From: a bacterium
GTDB taxonomy: Bacteria; ARS69
NCBI GenBank assembly: GCA_025774805.1
Contig: JALGZR010000064.1
Location: 1-22,563, forward strand
Direction: 5' to 3'
Length of the DNA: 22,563 bases
Positions 1 through 11,153 of the stretch are shown piece by piece. The notes under the pieces were generated by a model. The model had not been told where the DNA came from and did not search any database. It saw only the letters and a program-made list of their open reading frames with translations. The translations under genes and the position numbers were made by a program. Each line of letters begins with the position of its first letter. Position 1 is the first letter of the stretch.

Positions 1-1
1 G

Positions 2-832
2 GACGACAACTTGATCGGCAACAAGCGCCGGTTGAGGACCGAGCTTCTTCCCGCCTTGATCGAATGGCGACGCGGCAAGCGGGGGTTCCAGTTCTACACG
101 GAGGCGTCCATCAACCTCGCGGACGATCCGGAGCTCATGGCCATGATGGTGGAGGCCGGGTTCGACACGGTCTTCATCGGGATCGAGACACCGAGTGACG
201 AGGGCCTCGCGGAGTGCAGCAAGAAGCACAACCTCAACCGCGATCTCGTGGCGGACGTGAAGCGTATCCAGCGGGCGGGAATGGAGGTGCAGGGCGGATT
301 CATCGTTGGTTTCGACAGCGACACGGACACGATCTTCGATCGCCAGATCGAGTTCATCCAGCGAAGCGGCATCGTGACCGCCATGGTGGGCATCCTCCAG
401 GCGCCGACCGGAACTCGCCTGTACGAACGCCTGGCGCGCGAGCATCGCCTCCTGGGTTCGATGTCGGGTGACAATGCTGACGGCAGCACGAACATCGTGA
501 CCCGGATGGACCTGCCCAAGCTGGTCGAAGGCCACCGTCGGATCCTCCGGGGCATCTACCGGCCGAGCGCGTACTACCGGCGCATCCGGACGTTCCTGCG
601 CGAGTACGCCCGAGATGGTGGTGTGCGTCGACCGCTGGCGACACGCGCCGACGTGGCGGCCTTCGTCCGCAGCGTCGTGCGGCTGGGCATCCTGGGACGG
701 GAGCGTTTCCACTACTGGACGCTTCTGTCATGGACGCTGCTCCGGCGCCCGAAGCTCGTTCCGCTGGCGGTCACGCTGGCGATCGGTGGGTACCACTTCC
801 GGAAGATCTGCGAGAAGCAGCTCCTGTCCTGA
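2..832 (+). CDS. Radical SAM protein (B12-binding/DUF4070 type), 3' part
   Basis: The reading frame is open from the window edge, so the true start and the CxxxCxxC iron-sulfur motif lie upstream. The first visible residues, DDNLIGNK, match the conserved 'DDN..GN' strand that follows the cluster-binding loop in B12-binding-type radical SAM enzymes. Further barrel motifs follow: FYTEASINLADDPELMAMM, then FIGIETPSDEGL, then the glycine-rich GGFIVGFDSD. The last roughly 130 residues (basic, with RRILRGIYRPSAYYRR) resemble the DUF4070 C-terminal domain. Such proteins catalyse radical modification reactions, but the substrate cannot be told. About 277 codons are present of a family usually 450-550 residues long. 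The first in-frame TTG at 11 is not a believable start because the conserved motif continues upstream of it. Confidence 0.85.
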   Translation, partial: DDNLIGNKRRLRTELLPALIEWRRGKRGFQFYTEASINLADDPELMAMMVEAGFDTVFIGIETPSDEGLAECSKKHNLNRDLVADVKRIQRAGMEVQGGFIVGFDSDTDTIFDRQIEFIQRSGIVTAMVGILQAPTGTRLYERLAREHRLLGSMSGDNADGSTNIVTRMDLPKLVEGHRRILRGIYRPSAYYRRIRTFLREYARDGGVRRPLATRADVAAFVRSVVRLGILGRERFHYWTLLSWTLLRRPKLVPLAVTLAIGGYHFRKICEKQLLS

Positions 833-1003
833 AGAGGACCGTGTGCGTCATCGAGGTCCCCGGCGCAGGATCGACGAAGTGGGCGAGGCATCGACGACCT
901 CCACCTTCTGGCCGTCCGGCAACCGATGCCGGCCACGGTCTCGCACGCGGCTGCGGAGAGATTACGGAGAGGCGATTCCTGGCGCCTGATCCCTCCAAAG
1001 GTA
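833..1003. other. Intergenic, no gene seen
   Basis: Between the radical SAM stop and the first strong hairpin no ORF has a plausible start with a ribosome binding site, and no RNA gene is recognisable. The following 1004-1139 segment holds two hairpins and a decayed tRNA copy, described separately. Confidence 0.5.
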
Positions 1004-1033
1004 AAGGCCCAAACCCCAGAGGGTTCGGGCCTT
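1004..1033. terminator. Strong hairpin, probable bidirectional terminator
   Basis: AAGGCCC (1004-1010) pairs with GGGCCTT (1027-1033). After one A/C mismatch the stem continues with AACCC pairing GGGTT around a four-base loop. Read on the minus strand it follows the decayed tRNA copy at 1039-1094; read on the plus strand it could end the radical SAM transcript. The T-rich tails are short on both sides, so efficiency is uncertain. Confidence 0.6.
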
Positions 1034-1038
1034 CGATT

Positions 1039-1094
1039 TGGCAGCGGGGGCAGGATTTGGACCTGCGACCTTTGGGTTATAAGCCAATTGCTCC
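1039..1094 (-). pseudogene. Truncated initiator-tRNA copy
   Basis: On the minus strand this segment aligns closely with the intact initiator tRNA at 1140-1216: it keeps the D-stem start GGAGCA, the anticodon-loop side TTATAACCCAAAGGTCGC, a paired T stem (GCAGG/CCTGC) and the 3' end CCCCGCTGCCA. It lacks the 5' acceptor strand, which is replaced by the T-run of the neighbouring terminator. About a dozen bases covering the rest of the D arm and the left anticodon stem are gone, apparently between TGG repeats. The T-loop TTC has become TCC. It cannot fold as a tRNA and is read as a decayed tandem duplicate. Confidence 0.7.
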
Positions 1095-1101
1095 AAAAAG
1101 G

Positions 1102-1134
1102 AAGGGCCCGGAAGTCGTTGACTCCCGGGCCTTT
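1102..1134 (-). terminator. Intrinsic terminator of the initiator tRNA
   Basis: GGCCCGG (1105-1111) pairs perfectly with CCGGGCC (1125-1131), extended inward by AGT/ACT after one mismatch and outward by AA/TT. On the minus strand it begins 6 bases after the tRNA CCA end and is followed by TTCCTTTTT, a usable U tract. Confidence 0.75.
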
Positions 1135-1139
1135 AAGAT

Positions 1140-1216
<77 letters not shown>

Positions 1217-1227
1217 ATGCGACCGAG

Positions 1228-1256
1228 AACATACGTGGGTGGGGGGCGGTCGTCAA
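1228..1256 (-). promoter_or_regulatory. sigma70-type promoter for tRNA-fMet
   Basis: On the minus strand TTGACG (1256-1251) and TATGTT (1233-1228) are separated by exactly 17 bases. The predicted start point falls about 5 bases before the mature tRNA 5' end at 1216, as expected for a short tRNA leader. Confidence 0.8.
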
Positions 1257-1370
1257 GGAAAGAAGAGGTCAGAGGCTCTGGCCCACCCTGGTCACGCAAA
1301 CCGATCGGCCCCATGGGCTTGCGCCCACTCCGGTGCCGCGGGGCGCGTCCCCTCTACTACCTCTCTTCTT

Positions 1371-1943
1371 CTACTCTTCTTCTACCTCCCCGCCCACCTC
1401 GTAAAACCGCACGAGCTTCTCCCCGTCCCGGACCATGGCGTGCTCGTCCCGGGCGACCCATTCCAGCGCGCGGGCGTTCTTCGGATCCTGTAACGCCTCC
1501 ACCTCGGCGCGAAGGGCGGCCTCCTGAGCAGAGAGATCCGCGATCTCGGACTCGAGCCGGGCGCAATCGCGATCGACGAACCAGAGCCGGGCGAGGCTGG
1601 CGGGGCCGATCACGAAGGTCCAGAGAACCCAGACTCCCGCGAGGGCGATGAGGACGGTCCGGAGCCGCTGCCGAAGGAGGAACTTCTGCTCGAAGAGCCG
1701 TGACCAGTGCATGAGCCGTGCGGCCGCTCCTCGACCTGGCCGACCGAGGGTCGACTTGCGCTTGGTCCGCAGGCGTCGGTTGCGGCTGCCGCGCCGGAGG
1801 CCCCGGCGCACGGCCTCCGGCGCCGACTTGCGCTCGCCGCCGCGGCGCAACTTCGCGATTCGCTGGAGAGCTGCGCGGCCCGCGCCCGCCTTCGGACGCT
1901 TCGGGGGACGATCGCCCCAAGGGCCCGGTCGGTTTCCCGTCAT
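1371..1943 (-). CDS. ftsB: FtsB/DivIC-like septum formation protein with long basic N-terminus
   Basis: Residues 78-190 are a typical FtsB/DivIC protein: a short basic segment, one membrane helix (about 95-115, IALAGVWVLWTFVIG), a periplasmic coiled coil (about 120-152) and the conserved C-terminal stretch DPKNARALEWVARDEHAMVRDGEKLV. FtsB acts in the FtsQBL divisome subcomplex at the septum. The ATG at 1943 is chosen because GAGG sits 5 bases upstream; it gives 190 aa, against about 100 in the family. The extra 77 residues are very rich in Arg and Lys and would be cytoplasmic. A start at 1712 (MHWSRLF) would give a normal-sized 113-aa protein but has a poorly spaced ribosome site. Location downstream of eno fits the eno-ftsB/divIC neighbourhood seen in several phyla. 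Confidence 0.8.
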   Translation of the reverse strand: MTGNRPGPWGDRPPKRPKAGAGRAALQRIAKLRRGGERKSAPEAVRRGLRRGSRNRRLRTKRKSTLGRPGRGAAARLMHWSRLFEQKFLLRQRLRTVLIALAGVWVLWTFVIGPASLARLWFVDRDCARLESEIADLSAQEAALRAEVEALQDPKNARALEWVARDEHAMVRDGEKLVRFYEVGGEVEEE

Positions 1944-2067
1944 CCCGTCCTCGTCGTCATCACCGCCGGGCATTGTAGGACGCCCGGGCCGTCCCGCCAA
2001 GATGGAGCTCACCGAGGCGACCGACCGATCGATCGGCCGGCGACAACCGCCTTGCTCCCCGGCGTCC

Positions 2068-2817
2068 CTAGTCCCCCAGCTGGTACTCCACCGTCGACAC
2101 CACGCGCAGGGTCTTGTGGAGCTGCCCCTCCACCGAGATCCCCGGTGCGCGGTCCCGGGCCAGGATCTGAAAGACCCCCTGGTTCGCGCGGCGTATGCCG
2201 CCGAGATCCGTCCCGGCGTCATCCGCGAACTTCTGCGCCGCCTCCCGCGCGTTCGCGGTGGCCTCGGCGATCATCACCGGCTTGAACTCGTTGAGGCGGG
2301 TGAACAGGTAGGTCGGCCCGCCGCTCCAGCCGCCGCTGCCGGTCAGCACGACGCCCGCGTTCACGAGCTCTCCGACCTTCTGGCTCGCCGCGTGCACGAG
2401 CTCCGGATCGTCCGAGCGCACCATGAGGGTCTGCGTGATCGTGTACCGGCTTCCGGGGACGCGGTCCCCGTAACTCCGGGCGACGCGGTCCTCGACCTCC
2501 ATGCGCTGGAGCTCGACCGACTCGGCGGCGATGCCCTCGCCCTCCAGGAACCCCAGGATCTTCTCCCGGCTGGCCTCCACTCGCGACTGCGCCTGGATCA
2601 GATCGTCGTCCGTGGCCATGTAGCGAAGCGGCCAGAGGGCCAGGTCGGCCCGGACGTCCCTCTCCGCCACCCCCTTGACCGTGACGAAGCGGTCCGCCGT
2701 CCGCGAGGCCACGAACCCCCGCCCCGCCAGCCATCCGCCCAGGGCGATGCCGATCGCCAGCAGCACCGCCGCCCCGTGGAGCACCGAACCGCGCTGGTTC
2801 CGTTCCTCGTTGCTCAT
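2068..2817 (-). CDS. SIMPL domain (DUF541) periplasmic protein
   Basis: This 249-aa protein has one N-terminal membrane anchor or uncleaved signal (about residues 12-32, SVLHGAAVLLAIGIALGGWL). It is followed by the SIMPL opening FVTVKGVAERDVRADLALW and the family's alternating strand-helix pattern, including the segment LNEFKPVMIAEATANAREAAQKFA. SIMPL/DUF541 proteins are periplasmic or membrane-anchored and form oligomers; their function is largely unknown. The ATG is preceded by GGGGAGGA at good spacing. It lies between eno and the FtsB-like gene on the same strand, 95 bases after the eno stop, so cotranscription is plausible. The product is intact and of usual length. Confidence 0.88.
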   Translation of the reverse strand: MSNEERNQRGSVLHGAAVLLAIGIALGGWLAGRGFVASRTADRFVTVKGVAERDVRADLALWPLRYMATDDDLIQAQSRVEASREKILGFLEGEGIAAESVELQRMEVEDRVARSYGDRVPGSRYTITQTLMVRSDDPELVHAASQKVGELVNAGVVLTGSGGWSGGPTYLFTRLNEFKPVMIAEATANAREAAQKFADDAGTDLGGIRRANQGVFQILARDRAPGISVEGQLHKTLRVVSTVEYQLGD

Positions 2818-2874
2818 GGCTCGTCCTCCCCGCATCCCCGGCCGGCCGCCTCCTCCTACAGCCGGCGCCTCGAA

Positions 2875-2899
2875 CGGACGGCGCGACCCGCACCGTCCG
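2875..2899 (-). terminator. Hairpin after eno, possible attenuator or terminator
   Basis: CGGACGG (2875-2881) and CCGTCCG (2893-2899) form a perfect 7-bp stem with an 11-base loop, 14 bases past the eno stop on the minus strand. No T tract follows, so it may only reduce readthrough or stabilise the eno mRNA end. Confidence 0.35.
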
Positions 2900-2912
2900 C
2901 CTCTCGCCGCCC

Positions 2913-6537
<3,625 letters not shown>

Positions 6538-6541
<4 letters not shown>

Positions 6542-8154
6542 GCGCCCTCTCGAATCTCCGACGCCGATCGCAGGGAAAACGATGGGGCCTTCCCGCCGCC
6601 GACACCACCTCCAACGCCGCCCGCTTCGCCGCCCTCACCACCCTCGCCGCCCTCGCCTCGTTCTGCTTCTCCTGCGGCCCGGCCGAACGGACCCCGGAAG
6701 GCGCGCCTCCCGTCGAGGATGTCCAGCGACTGCTCGATCGCGCGGGCACGAGTCTCCTGCGACGCGGTGAGGAGGGAGCGCGGGAGGCCGTCGACCTCTA
6801 CCGCGAGGTTCTCCGCGCGGACTCCGCGAATGCCGAGGCCCGCTTCGGCCTCGGGCAGGCGGAGCTCCTCACGGGGAGGAGGTGGGCGGGCCTCTGGAAC
6901 CTGCTACGGCTCACACGGGACGTGCCCGACCACGCCGGCGCCTGGAGCACCCTCGGCATTGACGCCTACAAGCGAAACGCGAACGAGGACGCCGTCGCCG
7001 CGCTCAACCGCCTGACGGAAACCCGCCCCCTTCGCCGGAACGAGCTCCTCGCTCTGGCCGACGCGTCCCGCCGGACGGATCGGAGGGCGGCGGCCGAGAG
7101 CCTGTTCACGGTGTACCTCGAACGGTACGGCGACGATCCCCGCGTGCTCGCCTCCCGGGCCGACGTTCGAAGCGAGCGGGGGGACCTCGAGGGTGCGGCG
7201 AGCGACTACACCGCCGCCCTCGCCTATGCCGACCCGGCTGACCCGCCGCCCGCCGCCACCCCCGCCGAAACCCCCGAGGTCTTTCTCCTGTCCGCCGACG
7301 ACCGGTTCGCGCGCCGGGTCGATCTGGCCTCCACCCTGGTCGACCTGAACCGGCCCGACGAGGCCGCCGCGGCCCTCGATCTCCTCTCCCCTCCGGGGAA
7401 GACTTCGATGCGGGGTTCGCCCCTCGACTCCGTCCGCCTTCACGTGGTTCGAGCCCGCGTCGAGGATCAGGCGGGGGACTACCCGGAGGCGCTCCGGCAC
7501 CTCGAGACGGCCCTGGCCATCGACTCGCTCGACGCGGGCGCCGCGAATCTCGCCGTGCGGATGCGCGCCCGCACCGGCGACCGGGAGGGCGCGCGGGACG
7601 CGGGACGGCTGCATCGCAAGGCCGTGGAGCGCACGAACCGGAAGCAGCGCCTCGAGGCCCTCAAGGCGCTCACCCAGGGGGGCATCGCCATCGAGGCGGC
7701 GGACACCCTCGCCGCCCTCGGCGCCTGGAGGAAGGGGCTCGAGGACGCGCCCGAGGATCTCGCGCTCCACTGCGTGCTGGCTCCGCTCTTCTTCCAGCTC
7801 GGAGACCGGGCGAGCGCACGCGAGTCGTTCACCGTGCTCCGCCAGGCGATGGGCGGAGCGCCCCCGGGGCCGATCTTCCTGAACACTGCGAGAGAGATGC
7901 GCGACCGGGGGCTGCCGAAGGCCGCCGCCGGGCAGTTCGCCCTCGCGGTGAACCGGATGCCGGGCAACGAGGAGGCGCTGTTCGAGTACGCCCGCTGCCT
8001 CGCCGAGACGGGCGATTGGGACAAGGCTCTCCGGGTCGCCGCCCCGCTCGAGGCCCCACCGGGTCCGCCGCCCGCGCCCTTCGAGCCGTTCCGGACGTCC
8101 CCCCCGACTCCTCCGCCTCCGCCGACCGGCGAGACTCGGCCCGGCGATCCATGA
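6538..8154 (+). CDS. TPR-repeat protein, probable lipoprotein
   Basis: The GTG at 6538 overlaps the preceding stop (GTGA) and has a very good AGGAGG seven bases upstream, giving 538 aa. The N-terminus has basic residues and then a hydrophobic run ending ASFCFSCGPAERT, a poor lipobox but probably a signal peptide with lipidation at one of the two cysteines. The rest is helical with repeated TPR-like pairs, such as EARFGLGQAELLTGRRWAGLWNL, WSTLGIDAYKRNANEDAVAALNRL and DYPEALRHLETALAIDSLDAGA. A Pro-rich tail ends it. Likely a periplasmic scaffold working with the secreted protein encoded upstream; the partner is unknown. Its stop overlaps the sigma-factor start (ATGA), indicating translational coupling. 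Confidence 0.85.
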
Positions 8155-8774
8155 GCGAGGAGAGCGGCTCCCCTCCTCGATATCCGGAGCTCGAAGATCG
8201 CGAGTGCGTCCGCCGGACGCTCCGTGGTGACGACCGGGCCTTCGCGGAGCTCGTTCGGCGCTACCAGACCGGCCTCTTCAATCTCGCGTACCGCATGGTC
8301 CACGACCGGGAGACGGCCCGGGATCTGACCCAAGAGATCTTCGTCCGGGTTCACCGCGTTCTTCCCAAGTACGATGCGGTCTATCCGTTCACGAGCTGGG
8401 TCTACCGCGTCGGCACGAACCTGTGCATCGACTGGATCCGGAAGAGGAAGCTCGAAACGGTCTCGCTCGACGCTCCGATCTCGTTCGGGCAGAACGAGGG
8501 CCTCACCCGGGAGGTCGAGGATCCGACCCAGGACCCCGGCCGGGACGTCGAGCGATCCCAGCGGGCGGCCATGATCGGCGCGGCCCTGGCCAAGCTCCCC
8601 GAGAATCACCGGATGATGCTCGTCCTCCGGCACCAGCGGGAGCTCTCCTACGACGAGATCGCGCTGATCCTGGACGTCCCCCTGGGGACGGTGAAGGCCC
8701 GGATCCACCGGGCCCGGGAGGCGTTCCGCAAGATCCTCAGCCAGGACTACGACCTGGAGGAGTTCCTGCCATGA
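8151..8774 (+). CDS. ECF-type RNA polymerase sigma-70 factor
   Basis: The 207-aa product has the two-domain ECF layout. Region 2 spans about 24-97 (FAELVRRYQTGLFNLAYRMV, DLTQEIFVRVHRVL, FTSWVYRVGTNLCIDWIRKRK). Region 4 spans about 140-195 (LPENHRMMLVLRHQRELSYDEIA, then LDVPLGTVKARIHRARE as the helix-turn-helix). Regions 1.1 and 3 are absent, as expected. It redirects RNA polymerase to a specific promoter set, usually under an anti-sigma factor, which is probably encoded at 9037-9657. ATG 8151 overlaps the TPR stop; its own ribosome site is weak, consistent with coupling. I found no obvious GGAAC-type autoregulatory promoter upstream. Confidence 0.95.
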   Translation: MSEESGSPPRYPELEDRECVRRTLRGDDRAFAELVRRYQTGLFNLAYRMVHDRETARDLTQEIFVRVHRVLPKYDAVYPFTSWVYRVGTNLCIDWIRKRKLETVSLDAPISFGQNEGLTREVEDPTQDPGRDVERSQRAAMIGAALAKLPENHRMMLVLRHQRELSYDEIALILDVPLGTVKARIHRAREAFRKILSQDYDLEEFLP

Positions 8775-9040
8775 AGATTCGGACCGCCACCGCCCCCCGG
8801 CCGCAACTGTTCGACCGCTGTCTGCCCGGATCCCTCGCCGCCCCCCGGCCGCAACCTTCCGGCCGCCGGGCTCGTCTCTCCCCCAGAGAGGAGGTCACGA
8901 ATCGGCCAATTTGGCCTATATTCGGCCTCTCTCACCGAAAAGGACCCTTCGAGATGGACTGCAACCCCTCCGCGGCCGTCTTCGTAACCAAGGGTGAAGT
9001 GAAGAACCTCCGAATCACCCCGGGAGGAGACGGCTCATGA
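8771..9040 (+). CDS. Doubtful 89-codon ORF between sigma and anti-sigma genes
   Basis: This frame starts at an ATG overlapping the sigma stop (ATGA) and ends at a TGA overlapping the anti-sigma start (ATGA), so it would complete an unbroken coupled chain. Against it, the middle codons (AGA, AAT, CCA, ATT, ATA, AAA) are unlike the very high GC3 of its neighbours. It holds an in-frame duplicated APRPQ segment, and a promoter-like palindrome/TATATT stretch sits inside it. No family is recognisable. A shorter reading from ATG 8954, with AAGGA nine bases upstream, would give a 28-aa peptide. It may be a real small protein, a leader ORF, or simply the anti-sigma promoter region. Confidence 0.3.
   Translation: MKIRTATAPRPQLFDRCLPGSLAAPRPQPSGRRARLSPREEVTNRPIWPIFGLSHRKGPFEMDCNPSAAVFVTKGEVKNLRITPGGDGS
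8790..8855 (+). repeat. 18-bp direct repeat, 48-bp spacing
   Basis: CCGCCCCCCGGCCGCAAC occurs at 8790-8807 and again at 8838-8855. The 48-bp period is a multiple of three, so both copies encode the same APRPQ in the doubtful ORF. It looks like a short tandem duplication just after the sigma gene. Confidence 0.85.
8904..8922 (+). promoter_or_regulatory. Palindrome next to a -10-like TATATT
   Basis: GGCCAATTTGGCC (8904-8916) is a perfect inverted repeat with one central base, directly followed by TATATT (8917-8922). The segment is much more A+T rich than its surroundings and lies about 115 bases before the anti-sigma start. No good -35 is seen at 16-18 bases (TCACGA at 17), so an activator-dependent promoter with an overlapping operator is one reading. 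Confidence 0.4.
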
Positions 9041-9657
9041 CCGGCCGACCTGATCGCACCCGCAAGCTCCAGGACTTCCTGGACTGCTACCTGACCCCCA
9101 CCCAGGAGGCGGGGATCCGGCGGCGCCTGCGGGAGAGCGACGAGTGGCGCCGGGAGTACGACGAGCTCCGCGCCGTCTACTCCCTGCTCGGGACGCCGCT
9201 CGACATCGACCCCCCGGAAGACCTCCTCCCCGGGATCTTCGCCGCGCTCGAAGCGGAGGCCGTCCGGTCCGCCCGGCCGTTCCGCCTCCCCGCGTCGTTG
9301 GAGAAGGGCCTCGTTGTCGCCGGCGCCGCGTCGGTCGCCGGGCTGCTCGGCGTGTTCCTCCGGGTGCTCGAGCCGGCCGGGCTCGTCGGCCGCGCCACGA
9401 TCGCGGTCACGTCATTTTTCTCCGCCGCCAAGAGCGGGCTCATCGGCGGCGTGGGGCTTGCTTCCCATCTCGACTGGACCACCCGAACGCTCGCCACCCT
9501 GGCGGACGCGGCGCGGACCGCGCTCGCGGCCACGGCCGAGCCTCTCCTCGCCGTGACCCTGGTGGGCACCGTTCTCACGCTGTTCCTGGGTTGGCTGGTT
9601 CTGAGATCCCACGCCCCTGTTCCGGAAGGAGGTTGGAGCCATGGCCTCCGTTCGTGA
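9037..9657 (+). CDS. Membrane anti-sigma-like protein without zinc ligands
   Basis: The 206-aa protein opens with a helical domain (about 8-50, LQDFLDCYLTPTQEAGIRRRLRESDEWRREYDEL) whose pattern resembles the N-terminal anti-sigma domain that follows many ECF genes. The HxxxCxxC ligands of the ZAS/zf-HC2 type are absent. Two membrane helices follow (about 89-108 and 169-189), with a loop between them and a short C-terminal tail. It most likely sequesters the sigma factor encoded at 8151-8774 at the inner membrane; this is inferred from position and architecture. The ATG has GGAGGAG seven bases upstream. The 3' end overlaps the next gene by 17 bases. Confidence 0.7.
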   Translation: MTGRPDRTRKLQDFLDCYLTPTQEAGIRRRLRESDEWRREYDELRAVYSLLGTPLDIDPPEDLLPGIFAALEAEAVRSARPFRLPASLEKGLVVAGAASVAGLLGVFLRVLEPAGLVGRATIAVTSFFSAAKSGLIGGVGLASHLDWTTRTLATLADAARTALAATAEPLLAVTLVGTVLTLFLGWLVLRSHAPVPEGGWSHGLRS

Positions 9658-11104
9658 TCGGAAGCTCTCCGACGTCGGACTTCCCGCGGCTCTCGCGGCG
9701 CTGCTCGCGCTCGTCCTCTGGCTTCCGGCGCCCGCCGCGGCGGAGTCGCCCCCACCGACCCCCGGCGAAGGGGCCGGCGAAGGCGCCGGCGAGGGAGCCG
9801 GCCCCGAGCCCGGTGCGCCTCTCGAGGATCGGTTCGAGGACATCGACCGGCAGATCGAGGCGGGCGTGCCCGACGACGCGGACCTCGAGGAGGCCGACGA
9901 CGAGGCCAACACCGACCTCTGGGAGGAGTACCAGCGCTACCGCCGTCCGGAGGATCGGGACTACCGGACCCACTCCGAACGCGTGGAGGTCGGAGGCAGC
10001 ATCACGATCGAGGAGGACGAGTACATCGAGGGGGACGTCGTGGCGGTCGGCGGACAGGTCGTCGTCCACGGCCGGGTCGACGGCGACGTGGTCGCGGTCG
10101 GCGGCAGCGTCATCCTCTCGGAGGACGCGGTCATCGACGGCGACGCCGTCTCCGTCGGCGGCCGGGTGAGGGGAGAGGGCGAGGTGACCGGGGAGAGGGT
10201 CTCGGTCGACATCCCCTTCCCGTTCGAGGGCTTCATGTTCCACGGACCCGACCTCGACTACGGGCCGCCGCGCTTCCTCGGGTTGGGAGTGAGCGTCGGC
10301 TGGTTTCTCTTCACGCTGCTCGTGGCGTTCCTCCTCAACATGCTCGCGGGGAACCGGCTCGACGTCGTGAGCCGTCGCGTCGACGGTGAGCCGGGGATGA
10401 GCTTCCTGATCGGGCTCCTCGCCGCCATCGGGACCCCGGTCGCCTTCATCATGGCGATCGTGCTCCTGGCCATCACGGTGATCGGGCTCCTGCTGGTACC
10501 GGTGCTCATGATCGTCGTCTGGGTGGCGGCGACGGCGGGCTTCGTCGCCGTGGCGCTCGCGGTGGGACGACGGGTCTCGCACGCGCGCGACGAGGAGGCG
10601 CTGCCGACCCCGCGCAGTCCGCACCACTACCTGCTCGTCGGGTTCATCACGCTGCACGTCTTCTGGGTCGTCGGTGAGCTCTTCGAGTCGATCGGCGGGT
10701 TCTTCAACCCGATCGGCATCCTCTTCACGATCCTCGGCGTGTTCGTGCTCATCTTCGCCTCGATCCTCGGGTACGGCGCGCTCTTCACGAGTCGGTTCGG
10801 AACCGTCGCGGTCGGCGCGAGGCCGACCGGCTACGGTTACCCGGTCCCCCCCGGCACGCCTCCCCTTCCGCCGCCGACCGCCGGCGGACCGGGCGGCGCC
10901 CCGGGAGCCGTCGCACCCCCGGGCCCGCCGCCGCCTCCTCCTCCGACCCCGCCCGGGTCCGGGTCGCCTCCTCCGGCCCCGACCCCCGGGGCGTCCGGGA
11001 CGGAATCGACGGCGCCTCCCGGCGAGACGCCCGGGGGAGAGGGCGGCGGATCGGAACAGCCGCCCCCCACGAGACCGCCCGAGAGACCCGAGCCCACGGG
11101 ATAG
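9641..11104 (+). CDS. Polytopic membrane protein with bactofilin-like (polymer-forming) repeats
   Basis: The 487-aa protein has a signal peptide (about 1-34, ending PAPAAAE), then an acidic linker with three GEGA repeats. A beta-repeat segment (about 118-180, with EGDVVAVGGQVVVHGRV, DGDVVAVGGSVILSED and DGDAVSVGGRV) resembles bactofilin/polymer-forming cytoskeletal domains. Four to five membrane helices follow (about 214-380), and then a roughly 95-residue Pro/Gly-rich tail. The signal peptide places the repeat domain outside the cytoplasm, whereas classical bactofilins are cytosolic. It is read with AAGGAGG eight bases upstream and overlaps the anti-sigma gene, so it probably belongs to the same regulon. 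A role in envelope structure or sensing is inference. Confidence 0.8.
   Translation: MASVRDRKLSDVGLPAALAALLALVLWLPAPAAAESPPPTPGEGAGEGAGEGAGPEPGAPLEDRFEDIDRQIEAGVPDDADLEEADDEANTDLWEEYQRYRRPEDRDYRTHSERVEVGGSITIEEDEYIEGDVVAVGGQVVVHGRVDGDVVAVGGSVILSEDAVIDGDAVSVGGRVRGEGEVTGERVSVDIPFPFEGFMFHGPDLDYGPPRFLGLGVSVGWFLFTLLVAFLLNMLAGNRLDVVSRRVDGEPGMSFLIGLLAAIGTPVAFIMAIVLLAITVIGLLLVPVLMIVVWVAATAGFVAVALAVGRRVSHARDEEALPTPRSPHHYLLVGFITLHVFWVVGELFESIGGFFNPIGILFTILGVFVLIFASILGYGALFTSRFGTVAVGARPTGYGYPVPPGTPPLPPPTAGGPGGAPGAVAPPGPPPPPPPTPPGSGSPPPAPTPGASGTESTAPPGETPGGEGGGSEQPPPTRPPERPEPTG
9764..9799 (+). repeat. Three 12-bp tandem repeats encoding GEGA
   Basis: GGCGAAGGGGCC, GGCGAAGGCGCC and GGCGAGGGAGCC lie head to tail in frame in the linker of the bactofilin-like protein. 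Such a tract can change length by slippage without breaking the frame. Confidence 0.85.
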
Positions 11105-11153
11105 CGCCGGCGATTCCCCGGCCCGCGACTTCTCATCGGCCCCGGCGCCGCCG

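Noticed and set aside
8374-8574. Small out-of-frame ORFs inside the sigma factor gene
   Set aside because: They are Arg/Ser-rich shadow frames without ribosome sites inside a well-supported gene.
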